Assembly (NCBI GenBank): GCA_002311315.1
Contig: DBZZ01000061.1
Location: 28,052 to 47,131 of the forward strand
Origin: Methylococcaceae bacterium UBA1147
Lineage (GTDB): Bacteria > Pseudomonadota > Gammaproteobacteria > Methylococcales > UBA1147
Reading direction: 5' to 3'
DNA length: 19,080 nt
Every line of letters starts with the position of its first letter. The stretch's first letter is position 1. Below, one piece after another: positions 7,308 through 15,326 of the stretch. The notes below the pieces were generated by a model. The model did not search any database. It was given only the letters and a program-made list of their open reading frames with translations, and was not told the origin of the DNA. A program made the translations under genes and the position numbers.

Positions 7308-8618
7308 CTAGCGTTGCTCGAAGGACTTGTAATCCCTAACACCTTTGCCGGTATAAAGCTGACGCGGTCTACCGATTCTCTTTGCCGGGTCAGCCATCAA
7401 TTCCTGCCAGTGGGATACCCATCCCGCTGTACGGGCAATCGTGAACATCACCGTAAACATTTCAACCGGGATATTCAGAGCCTTGTAGATGATTCCGGAA
7501 TAGAAATCCACGTTCGGATAGAGTTTTCGGTCAATGAAATATTCGTCTTTCAAGGCGATTTCTTCGAGGCCAAGAGCCAACGCGAACAACGGGTCCGGAT
7601 TTTCCTGCTTGGCCAGGATTTCATGACAGGTCTTGCGAATGATCGTGGCTCTCGGGTCGTGGTTCTTGTACACACGGTGTCCAAAGCCCATCAACCTGAA
7701 ACTGTCATTCTTGTCTTTTGCCCGGGCGATGAACTCGGGAATCCGCGACACATCACCAATTTCTGCCAACATGCTCAACACAGCTTCGTTAGCGCCACCG
7801 TGAGCAGGCCCCCACAATGCAGCAATACCGGCTGCGATACAGGCATAAGGATTCGCACCCGTACTACTCGCCAGACGTACGGTCGAGGTACTGGCATTCT
7901 GTTCATGGTCCGCGTGCAGAATGAACAGAAGGTTGAGTGCCTTGACCGCCAGGGGATCAAGGTAATCCGCTTCGTTGATGAAAAACTGCTCCGAAGGGCT
8001 CGAAAACATCATGTTTAGGAAGTTCTCGCAGTAGTCCAGATCGGTCCGCGGATAGATGAATGCTTCACCGGTAGTGTGGCGGAAACACGCCGCTGCGATG
8101 ATCGGCATTTTCGCCAACATCCGCATCGACGAAATCCGACGATGCTCGGGATCATCAATGTCCAACTGGCTGTGATAGAAAGCCGACAGAGATCCAACCA
8201 CACCGACCATCATGGCCATGGGATGAGCATCGTAGTGAAATCCTTCAATAAAGCCGCGAAGGTTCTCGTGAATGTTGGAGTAACCCTTGATCTCGGCTTC
8301 AAACTCTGCGAATTGGTCGCTGCTTGGCAACTCACCATGCATCAGCAGATAAGCGACCTCGAGGAAACTGCTGTGTTCTGCAAGTTGGTCGATCGGGTAC
8401 CCGCGATAGAGGAGAACGCCCTCATCGCCATCGATAAACGTAATGCTACTCTTACAGCTGGCGGTTGACGCAAAGCCCGGATCAAAGGTAAAGCATCCAT
8501 ACTCCTTGTTCAGCGCCTGGATATCAAGCGTCGGATGACCTAGAGTCCCTTCATAGAGCGGGAAAGAAACTGTTTTTCCGAGCTCTTCGTCGGAAATTTT
8601 TAATGTTTTGTTAGCCAC
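7308..8618 (-). CDS. gltA: Citrate synthase (type II, hexameric)
   Basis: GltA condenses oxaloacetate and acetyl-CoA to citrate at the entry of the TCA cycle. The 436-residue product has an N-terminal beta-rich domain of about 50 residues, as in the NADH-sensitive hexameric enzymes of Gram-negative bacteria. The catalytic segments follow: LHADHEQNASTSTVR (His238), GPAHGGANEA (His273), GFGHRVYKNHDPRA (His314) and PNVDFYSG with the catalytic Asp. The start is a GTG at 8618 preceded by TAAGGG at a suitable distance, giving MANKTLKISD. It is monocistronic by position, with rpmE 92 bases upstream on the same strand and its own terminator downstream. No lesion is visible. Confidence 0.97.
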   Translation of the reverse strand: MANKTLKISDEELGKTVSFPLYEGTLGHPTLDIQALNKEYGCFTFDPGFASTASCKSSITFIDGDEGVLLYRGYPIDQLAEHSSFLEVAYLLMHGELPSSDQFAEFEAEIKGYSNIHENLRGFIEGFHYDAHPMAMMVGVVGSLSAFYHSQLDIDDPEHRRISSMRMLAKMPIIAAACFRHTTGEAFIYPRTDLDYCENFLNMMFSSPSEQFFINEADYLDPLAVKALNLLFILHADHEQNASTSTVRLASSTGANPYACIAAGIAALWGPAHGGANEAVLSMLAEIGDVSRIPEFIARAKDKNDSFRLMGFGHRVYKNHDPRATIIRKTCHEILAKQENPDPLFALALGLEEIALKDEYFIDRKLYPNVDFYSGIIYKALNIPVEMFTVMFTIARTAGWVSHWQELMADPAKRIGRPRQLYTGKGVRDYKSFEQR

Positions 8619-8710
8619 AGATTAGCCCTTAATACTACCCTTGTTTTGGATGACCGCCTCGAACACACCGTACGGCGAGTCTCGACAGGATGCAGAAAAC
8701 CGACCCGCAA

Positions 8711-8914
8711 TCAAGCTCCGCCGTATTTACGACGGAACTTGTCGACACGACCAGCAGTGTCAACAATCTTTTGTTTTCCCGTATAGAAAGGATGGCATGA
8801 TGAACAAACGTCCACATGCAAATCCTTGCATAGGGTCGATCTTGTTTCAAACTTGTTTCCGCAACTGCACGTCACGTTAATCATCTCGTACTGTGGATGG
8901 ATATCCGGTCTCAT
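8711..8914 (-). CDS. rpmE: Large ribosomal subunit protein bL31, zinc-binding form
   Basis: This 67-residue product matches bL31, which bridges the ribosomal subunits. It starts MRPDIHPQYE and carries the four-cysteine zinc set of the C-plus type: CSC at 16-18 and CSSC at 37-40, with the conserved HPFYTGKQ immediately after. Cys29 is an additional cysteine. The presence of the cysteines means this is the zinc-containing paralog rather than the zinc-free ykgM/rpmE2 type. The ATG at 8914 gives the conserved N terminus. It lies upstream of gltA on the same strand and diverges from the exonuclease III pseudogene. Confidence 0.97.
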   Translation of the reverse strand: MRPDIHPQYEMINVTCSCGNKFETRSTLCKDLHVDVCSSCHPFYTGKQKIVDTAGRVDKFRRKYGGA

Positions 8915-9066
8915 GATTCGGTAAACCTTTTTAATTCCAAACTGAAGATTCTCAATAATGAACGGGGCATTCTATTTCAGGAACGGCCGAATCGCAAGAA
9001 ATGGCCCGATTTTTTAATCGAGATCGAGGTTTCCAATCCCGGTTCAATGCCCTCAGGCTGGCCTCG

Positions 9067-9843
9067 ATGCGGGTCATTTCAGTCAATGTCAATGGGATCA
9101 GGGCAGCCAAACGAAAAGGTTTTTTCGAGTGGTTAAAAACGCAGAAAGTAGATTTCTGTGTTTGCAGGAATCCAGGGCCCAGACAGTACAACTCGAAAAC
9201 AGGACATTCTGGCCTGACGGCTATCATTGTTTCTACCGCAAAACAGAAAAGAAAGGTTATAGCTGGGTTGCAATCTATTCGCGCACCCGGCCTGATCGGG
9301 TCGTCGACCAGTTTGACTGGCCGCTGGTTGACTCGGAAGGACTCCTGATCGAGATCCAGATCGCCAATCTCAGCATCCTCTCGATTTACGCTCTCTCAGG
9401 CACTTCCAGCTCGGAAAGGCAGACACTGAAGTTCGAATTCCCCGAGCGCTTCGCTGCCCTACTTTCCCAGTTCCGGAACAGCGGGAGAGATTACATCGTC
9501 TGTGGCGACTGGAATATTGCCCACCGCAGAATCGACCTGAAAAACTGGCGGTCGAATCAAATCCATTCCGGATTCCTGCCAGAAGAAAGAGCCTGGATGG
9601 GACACCTTTTCAGAGAAGCCGACTGGATCGGCCTTTCCTCACATCAACCAGCAACCTGACCAGTATACATGGTGGTCCAGCCGCGGCCAGGCGTGGGCGA
9701 AAAACGTGGGCTGGAGAATCGACTACTAGGTCGTGACCCCTTCAATGGCCGATCTCATCCGGTCGGTCGAGATCTATTCCAGCGAGCGGTTCTCTGGTCA
9801 CGCACCGCTGATCATCGGCTACGATTACAATGTTCAGCAATAA
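9067..9843 (+). pseudogene. Broken exodeoxyribonuclease III / AP endonuclease gene (ExoIII, xthA-exoA family)
   Basis: The intact family member is a ~260-residue enzyme that cuts abasic sites and trims 3' ends. From the ATG at 9067 the frame reads MRVISVNVNGIRAAKRKGF (ExoIII N terminus with catalytic Asn) up to about 9153. One base is then missing, and the next frame continues with FLCLQESRAQ (metal-binding Glu). That frame runs on to CGDWNIAHRRIDLKNW (catalytic Asp and Asn) and ends at a TGA at 9657. The true continuation lies in a third frame from about 9631: INQQPDQYTWWSSRGQAW, then NVGWRIDY. In that frame an in-frame TAG at 9727-9729 replaces the usual Gln codon. FSGHAPLIIGYDY with the catalytic His follows, and the gene ends at TAA 9841-9843. 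Three independent lesions make a functional product very unlikely. It converges on ampG, with 51 bases between the stops. Confidence 0.9.
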
Positions 9844-9894
9844 ACCCCGTCACCGTCTCTCCCAGACCCCCGGTTCAGCGTCCGCAGCCTTGAA

Positions 9895-11469
9895 TCAGTG
9901 GCCTGAAAAGGAAAGCCGTTTTGCCGCCATGGACACCAGCAACAATACCGGAAGCCCGATCAGGCTCGCAACCAGAAAAAAATTCGAATAACCAACCGCT
10001 TCTACGATGGTCCCGGAATATCCTCCCATGAGTTTTGGAAACAGGGTCATGAGTGAACTGAACAGTGCGTATTGGGTGGCTGTAAAGGAGACGTTGGTCA
10101 GGCTCGACATGAAAGCGACAAAGGCCGCACTGGCTATCCCCGCCGAAAGATTATCGGCCGACACCACGAAATAAAGAACCGTCAGATCATGGCCAGCATG
10201 GGCCTGGTACATGAACAGCAGGTTGGTCAGTACCGTCAGCAAGGCGCCCAGGAACAGGATCCGCATCACACCGAAGCGCATCGACAGGAAACCACCGAGA
10301 AATCCTCCGGCAATGGTCATGCATACCCCGAATGTCTTGACCACGCCCGCGATCTCGAGCTTCGAAAATCCGAGATCCTGATAAAACAGGTTGGCAATCA
10401 CACCCAGCACGATATCCGAAACCCGGTAGAAACCGATCAGCCCGAGCAACAAGACCGAGGTCCTGAATCCATAACGGACAAAGAAATCCTCCACCGGAGA
10501 AACATAACTGTCCCGGGCCATTTCCCGATTGACCCATCCTCTCCGTATGACGAACCCTCCGATCAGGGCAGCGGCCACCAGTGCAAGGCCAAACCGCAGT
10601 GCCTCGACAAGAAAGCCGGCGAGATAGCCCGACACAAGTCCATCCGAAAACCCGGCTTTCAGTTCAGCCCCGATTCCGGATGTAACAAAGAATACAGAGA
10701 TGAAAACGGCGACAGCTGCTAAGAAAAGAAGCAAGAACCGAAGGTAATCCGAAACGGAATGTTGGTCCTGTTGGCGGGTTTCGTGAGACGGTTCGTCAAT
10801 GACCAGCGTTGTCACCAACCCGACCAGCATAGTGCACGCCATGACCAGGTAAGTCGATCTCCAGGCAGCATAGTTATAGACCTCCGGGTCAGCGCCAAAA
10901 TAACTGGCCAGCAACAACGGCCCGGCTCCCGCAACGATCATGCCGAGGCGATATCCTGCCATGTACGAGGAGGCCATCACGGCCTGCAGTTCTTGCCCGG
11001 CCGATTCAATCCGGTAGGCATCGATGACGATATCCTGCGTTGCCGATGAAAACCCCAGGAACATCGCAGCCAGTGCAATCAGGATCAGGCTATGAAGGCC
11101 TTGGGCCGGGTCGGTTGCCGACATCCAGCATATCGCAGCCACGACGCAAAGCTGGGAAAGCAAAAGCCAGCCTCGTCTGCGTCCCAACCATTTACTTAGC
11201 AAGGGAACCGGAAGACGATCGACCAGCGGGGCCCAAAGGAATTTGAAGGAATAGGAAAGCGCTGCCCAGCTAAAAAATGTCACCGCAGCTCGGTCTACTC
11301 CGGCCTCCCTCAGCCACAAGGACAGCGAGGAAAAGATCAGCAGGATCGGAATTCCCGCCGAGAAACCCAGAAAAAGCATGGTGAGAACGCGCGGATGTAC
11401 AAAGGCCCTCAAGGCCTCGCGCATATTCCGTCTTTGACCATCAGCCGATGACACGGATAATTCAGACAT
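9895..11469 (-). CDS. ampG: AmpG-type muropeptide permease (MFS)
   Basis: AmpG imports GlcNAc-1,6-anhydro-MurNAc and its peptides from the periplasm for cell-wall recycling, and in some species feeds the signal for beta-lactamase induction. The 524-residue product is a polytopic membrane protein with about 12-14 hydrophobic segments. Its N-terminal part carries the AmpG/PAT signature: LFLGFSAGIPILLIFSSLS, then FFSWAALSYSFKFLWAPLVD and a basic loop GRRRGWLL. Later come SSATQDIVIDAYRIE and MAGYRLGM, also typical. The C-terminal half keeps the MFS fold (FGVCMTIAGGFLGGFLSMR). The ATG at 11469 gives a cytoplasmic N terminus of about 28 residues before the first helix. No ampD, ampE or ampC is in the window, so a link to resistance cannot be claimed. 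Other MFS transporters of the same PAT family are an alternative. Confidence 0.85.
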   Translation of the reverse strand: MSELSVSSADGQRRNMREALRAFVHPRVLTMLFLGFSAGIPILLIFSSLSLWLREAGVDRAAVTFFSWAALSYSFKFLWAPLVDRLPVPLLSKWLGRRRGWLLLSQLCVVAAICWMSATDPAQGLHSLILIALAAMFLGFSSATQDIVIDAYRIESAGQELQAVMASSYMAGYRLGMIVAGAGPLLLASYFGADPEVYNYAAWRSTYLVMACTMLVGLVTTLVIDEPSHETRQQDQHSVSDYLRFLLLFLAAVAVFISVFFVTSGIGAELKAGFSDGLVSGYLAGFLVEALRFGLALVAAALIGGFVIRRGWVNREMARDSYVSPVEDFFVRYGFRTSVLLLGLIGFYRVSDIVLGVIANLFYQDLGFSKLEIAGVVKTFGVCMTIAGGFLGGFLSMRFGVMRILFLGALLTVLTNLLFMYQAHAGHDLTVLYFVVSADNLSAGIASAAFVAFMSSLTNVSFTATQYALFSSLMTLFPKLMGGYSGTIVEAVGYSNFFLVASLIGLPVLLLVSMAAKRLSFSGH

Positions 11470-11783
11470 CGAATGAAATCATCATCTGGCCCTAAGAGGG
11501 TCTCGGTAACAAATCATTGTTCCATCCAAAAGGTGCATCCGAATTCGCTGACAGGCCCGTACATTGACCGCTTCTCTTTTTCACCAAACGGACAACAAGC
11601 AATGATGATCAGACTCCGACCATTCGCATTTGATCAATGATAGCAGATCGATTTGTCCGTTTACTTTTTCCTCCAACATCATTATGTATTAGAATGGAGT
11701 GCTTTTCGGTGACTAACCAATCTCCGCCTGCTTGTGGGCTTTTCAGACGTCCACTGGCGTTATTTACCTAACTGAACAAGAAC
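11470..11783. promoter_or_regulatory. Divergent intergenic region of ampG and cysI; weak cysI promoter candidate at 11660-11688
   Basis: This 314-base region separates two divergent starts and holds no open frame that looks coding. TTTACT at 11660-11665 and TATGTA at 11683-11688, 17 bases apart, could be a sigma-70 promoter reading toward cysI, leaving a leader of about 90 bases. A CysB site would be expected for a sulfur gene, but its loose consensus cannot be judged by eye. Confidence 0.3.
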
Positions 11784-13436
11784 ATGTACCAGTACAACGA
11801 AGTAGACCAGGCGCTTGTCAAGCAAAGAGTTGCCCAGTTCCGCGACCAGACACGGCGTTTTCTTGACGGCAAACTGACTGAAGATCAGTTCCGCCCCCTG
11901 CGCCTGATGAACGGTCTCTACCTGCAAACACATGCACCAATGCTCAGGATCGCCATCCCCTACGGACTGCTGTCTTCAGAGCAACTGCGGATGCTAGCGC
12001 AAATTACCCGTGAATACGACAAGGGTTATGCGCATTTCACTACCCGGCAGAATATCCAGTTAAACTGGCCGGCGCTGGAACGGGTTCCAGATATTCTGGC
12101 CGACCTAGCCAGCGTACAGATGCACGCGATCCAGACCAGTGGCAACTGCATCCGCAACGTGACCAGCGACCCATTAGCCGGAATCGCTGCGGACGAGCTT
12201 GAAGATCCGCGCCCTTATTGTGAAATCATCCGTCAATGGTCGACCCTGCATCCTGAATTTGCCTTTCTTCCGAGGAAGTTCAAGATCGCAGTAAGCGGAG
12301 CCTCTAGTGACCGCGCAGCAACCCAGGTTCACGATATCGGTCTTCACCTGGTTCAATCCTCACAGGGTGAAACAGGCTTTGAAGTCCTGGTCGGTGGAGG
12401 GCTTGGCAGAACACCCGTCATCGGGCAGGTCATTCGCCCATTCCTCGAGAAAAAACACCTTCTTTCCTATCTGGAAGCCATCTTGCGCGTATACAACCGG
12501 CTTGGCCGCAGGGACAACAAGTACCGTGCCCGGATCAAGATTACGGTCAGGGAAACCGGTCTAGACAAATTCAGGGAACTGGTCGAGGCAGAATGGACTC
12601 GAATTCGTGGAAGCATGGAAGTCGAGGTCGAACGTTATGAAGAGATGCAGGCTTATTTTTCCATGCCCGCCTACAAGGAGGCAGTTGAGCCACATCAAGC
12701 CCTGCAGAGAAATCAAAACCAGGATGCCGGATTTGCAACCTGGCTCAGGTACAACACGACCGAACACAAGGTGCCCGGCTATTCGGCGGTATACCTTTCA
12801 CTGAAGGCTCCCGATGTGCCTCCGGGCGACATCACCGAATCACAACTGGATACGGTGGCCACACTCGCAGATCGATACAGCTTTGGACAGGTCCGAACCA
12901 CCCACCGGCAAAATCTTGTTCTGGCCGATGTCAGGCAATCGGAACTGTTCGACCTTTGGCAAAAACTGGTTTCGCTGAATCTCGCAACCCCGAACATCGG
13001 CACCCTGACTGACATAATCTGCTGCCCAGGGCTGGATTTCTGCAGTCTAGCCAATGCCGGTTCCATCGAGATCGCAGCGGAAATCAACAAGGTCTTTGAC
13101 GATATCGACTACCTGCAGGACTTGGGAGACATCAAGATCAATATCTCCGGCTGCATGAACGGCTGTGGGCATCAGAGCGTTGGGCACATCGGCATCCTCG
13201 GGGTCGACAAGAAAGGTGTCGAATGGTACCAAATCACACTGGGCGGTTCCTCGCACAACGAGGCAGCCATTGGCAAGCGGCTGGGTCCAGCTGTTTCAAA
13301 AGCAAAGCTTGTCGATACGCTTTCCAAAATTCTCCATGTTTACACGGAAAACCGAACCACAGATGAACCCTTCCTGGATACGATGAATCGAATTGGAATC
13401 CAGCCATTCAAAGAACGAGTCTATGCAAATCATTAA
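11784..13436 (+). CDS. cysI: Assimilatory sulfite reductase hemoprotein (siroheme / 4Fe-4S)
   Basis: The protein reduces sulfite to sulfide with six electrons in cysteine biosynthesis. The 550-residue product shows two ferredoxin-like half repeats (for example YAHFTTRQNIQLNW near 78-91 and the matching YSFGQVRTTHRQNLVLAD in the second half). It has the siroheme/4Fe-4S ligand set: CCPGLDFC with Cys414 and Cys420, and GCMNGC with Cys457 and Cys461. GNCIRNVTSDPLAG near 133-146 is also typical. The family includes nitrite reductases. The next gene being a DUF934 protein, as in the Pseudomonas cysI-DUF934 pair, favours sulfite. The electron donor cannot be told: no cysJ flavoprotein is next to it, and ferredoxin is likely for this subtype. 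The start is an ATG; the frame is intact. The stop overlaps the next gene by 14 bases. Confidence 0.92.
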   Translation: MYQYNEVDQALVKQRVAQFRDQTRRFLDGKLTEDQFRPLRLMNGLYLQTHAPMLRIAIPYGLLSSEQLRMLAQITREYDKGYAHFTTRQNIQLNWPALERVPDILADLASVQMHAIQTSGNCIRNVTSDPLAGIAADELEDPRPYCEIIRQWSTLHPEFAFLPRKFKIAVSGASSDRAATQVHDIGLHLVQSSQGETGFEVLVGGGLGRTPVIGQVIRPFLEKKHLLSYLEAILRVYNRLGRRDNKYRARIKITVRETGLDKFRELVEAEWTRIRGSMEVEVERYEEMQAYFSMPAYKEAVEPHQALQRNQNQDAGFATWLRYNTTEHKVPGYSAVYLSLKAPDVPPGDITESQLDTVATLADRYSFGQVRTTHRQNLVLADVRQSELFDLWQKLVSLNLATPNIGTLTDIICCPGLDFCSLANAGSIEIAAEINKVFDDIDYLQDLGDIKINISGCMNGCGHQSVGHIGILGVDKKGVEWYQITLGGSSHNEAAIGKRLGPAVSKAKLVDTLSKILHVYTENRTTDEPFLDTMNRIGIQPFKERVYANH

Positions 13437-13881
13437 ACACGCCAAGATCGTCAGCGATCACTGGACCCATGTGGCCGATGGGCCGATCCCGTCGGAGGGA
13501 TGTATCAGCGTCTCCTTCGCCCGATGGAAAGACCAAAGAACGGAGCTGCTTTCAAGGGTTGATGCCCTGGGGCTCAGGGTTTCATCGGAAGACCCCATTG
13601 AAGAAGTCGCCGATGATCTGGATCGATTCCAGATGATCGGACTGGATTTCCCGGTATTCACCGATGGACGATTGTTTTCCGTCGCAAGAACCTTGAGAGA
13701 CCAGTACGGGTACCAGGGTGAAATCCGTGCCATGGGCGGTTTCATACGCGACCAGATATTCTTCCTTTCCCGAGTCGGCGTGAACAGTTTTGAGATGGAA
13801 GAAGGTTCCGACCTTCACGGAGCCCTCTCCGCGCTTGATGACTTCTCAGTGAATTACCAGGTTTCGAGCGATGGTCGGTAA
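13423..13881 (+). CDS. DUF934 protein associated with sulfite reduction
   Basis: The 152-residue product matches the DUF934 family, which is nearly always encoded next to cysI-type sulfite reductases. It shows the family's features: DLDRFQMIGLDFPVFTDGR near residues 63-81, then YGYQGEIRAMGGFIRDQ near 95-111. A C-terminal part around FSVNYQVSS resembles the family end. The biochemical role is unknown; a helper or electron-transfer role in sulfite reduction has been inferred from neighbourhood only. I chose the ATG at 13423, inside the last codons of cysI, because it gives MQIIKHAKIVSD at the normal family start; the frame is open 30 bases further up without a better start. The 14-base overlap implies coupled translation. 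The cysH gene that often follows in pseudomonads is absent. Confidence 0.88.
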   Translation: MQIIKHAKIVSDHWTHVADGPIPSEGCISVSFARWKDQRTELLSRVDALGLRVSSEDPIEEVADDLDRFQMIGLDFPVFTDGRLFSVARTLRDQYGYQGEIRAMGGFIRDQIFFLSRVGVNSFEMEEGSDLHGALSALDDFSVNYQVSSDGR

Positions 13882-13912
13882 CTGATCGGACATCGCTCGG
13901 CTCTTCAGTCCC

Positions 13913-15220
13913 TTAACCCCCCGAAATCGACCGGGAGATATTGATCCCCTTGAGCACGTTGATTGCCTGGATCAAGGGGTAATCGCGGGCAATCGTCTGG
14001 TTATCGGCAACCTCCTTTTTCGACTTCTCTGAATCTTCATTCCCGTTCGTCAGGTGGTTGGAAAGGTCCGACTCGCTGATCGGTCGGATTCCCGGGTTTT
14101 CCAGTTCCTCCAGCCGGACCCTGGAAAGCAGGATATCGGGAACAATCCCTTCTGCCTGGATTGAGCGGCCCGCAGGTGTGTAATACCTGGCCGTCGTCAA
14201 TTTGACAGCGCCGCCATTGCTGGTCGGAACGACCGTCTGAACCGACCCTTTGCCAAAGGACTTTTCTCCCATGATCACCGCTCGCTTGTGATCCTGCAAG
14301 GCGCCAGCAACGATTTCTGAGGCTGAGGCCGACCCGGCATTGATCAGTACAACGATCGGAGCTCCGGCCAGGATTTCGTTCGGTGTCGCCTGGTACTTGA
14401 ATTCGGAGTCTTCCATCCGTCCTTCGGTATAAACTATCAGGCCACTGGTCAGGAATGCATCGCTGACCGTAACCGCTGCGTTCAACACACCGCCGGGGTT
14501 ATTTCGAAGATCCAGTACCAGCCCCTTCAGTTTCCCGTTGTTGGCTTCCTCCAGGTCACGGAGATTCTTCCTGAGACCTTCTCCAGTGCGTGACTGGAAG
14601 CTGCTGATACGGACATAACCGTAACCGTCTTCGACCATCCTGCTGCGGACGCTCCTGATCTTGATGACATTCCGCACAATCTTTATGGTGAACGGCCGTT
14701 CCTCCTTTCCACGCACCACGGTCAGCGTAATTTCACTCCCAGGTTCACCGCGCATGGTCTTTACCGCTTTTTCCAGTGTCATTCCTTTCACCGGTTTCCC
14801 ATCCAGACGAATGATCAGGTCGCCCGCTTCCACGCCCGCACGCTGGGCCGGGGTATCGTCAATGGGTGAAATTACCTTGATGAAACCGTTCTCCATGCCA
14901 ACTTCTATACCGAGTCCGCCGAACTGGCCAGTGGTCCCCACCCGCAAATCATTGTATTGTTCCGGATCGAGGTACGTCGAATGCGGGTCGAGGCCAGCCA
15001 GCATGCCCCGAATCGCGTCTTCGAGAATTTTCTGGTCGGAAACTGGCTCGACATAATCCTTCTGGATGCGCCCGAACACTTCGCTGAAAGTTCTCAGCTG
15101 GTCAAACGGAACGCTCAAGGCACTGTCGTCGGCAAACACGACACCCGCAGCACTGGCAAACATTCCAAACAGGGCTCCTGTCAGGAACACGAAAATCTTC
15201 TTTCTAGTCATCACCCACAT
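13913..15220 (-). CDS. ctpA: Carboxyl-terminal processing protease (S41A)
   Basis: CtpA-type proteases trim or degrade envelope proteins in the periplasm. The 435-residue product has a signal peptide or anchor (about residues 7-30, ending near VVFADD) and an N-terminal helical region. A PDZ domain (about 95-185) follows with the GLGIEV carboxylate-binding loop and the GVEAGDLIIRLDGKPV signature. The peptidase core has LVLDLRNNPGG near 235-244, then NAGSASASEIVAGALQDH with catalytic Ser299 and EKSFGKGSVQT with Lys324. The 25-residue spacing of Ser and Lys is the S41A norm. The start is ambiguous: ATG at 15220, GTG at 15214 and ATG at 15211 are all in frame, and the GGGGAG before them fits the later ones better. 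In some proteobacteria the activity depends on a TPR lipoprotein partner not seen here. It follows envC by 106 bases, the usual neighbour. Confidence 0.95.
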   Translation of the reverse strand: MWVMTRKKIFVFLTGALFGMFASAAGVVFADDSALSVPFDQLRTFSEVFGRIQKDYVEPVSDQKILEDAIRGMLAGLDPHSTYLDPEQYNDLRVGTTGQFGGLGIEVGMENGFIKVISPIDDTPAQRAGVEAGDLIIRLDGKPVKGMTLEKAVKTMRGEPGSEITLTVVRGKEERPFTIKIVRNVIKIRSVRSRMVEDGYGYVRISSFQSRTGEGLRKNLRDLEEANNGKLKGLVLDLRNNPGGVLNAAVTVSDAFLTSGLIVYTEGRMEDSEFKYQATPNEILAGAPIVVLINAGSASASEIVAGALQDHKRAVIMGEKSFGKGSVQTVVPTSNGGAVKLTTARYYTPAGRSIQAEGIVPDILLSRVRLEELENPGIRPISESDLSNHLTNGNEDSEKSKKEVADNQTIARDYPLIQAINVLKGINISRSISGG

Positions 15221-15326
15221 GCTCCCCGGCCATCTTTGACGTCTGACTGGCGTCCAGATTCCTCCTTTCGCTGGCCCACACTCGTCTAGCCATCACTTTC
15301 CAGGCTGGATTTCTCGAATAACATTG

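Noticed and set aside
7248..8018. Plus-strand open frame of 256 residues over gltA
   Set aside because: It is antisense to gltA and also runs through the terminator hairpin; composition is that of a shadow frame.
10072..10722. Plus-strand open frame of 216 residues over ampG
   Set aside because: Highly polar sequence antisense to the hydrophobic ampG product, as expected from the complement of membrane-protein codons.
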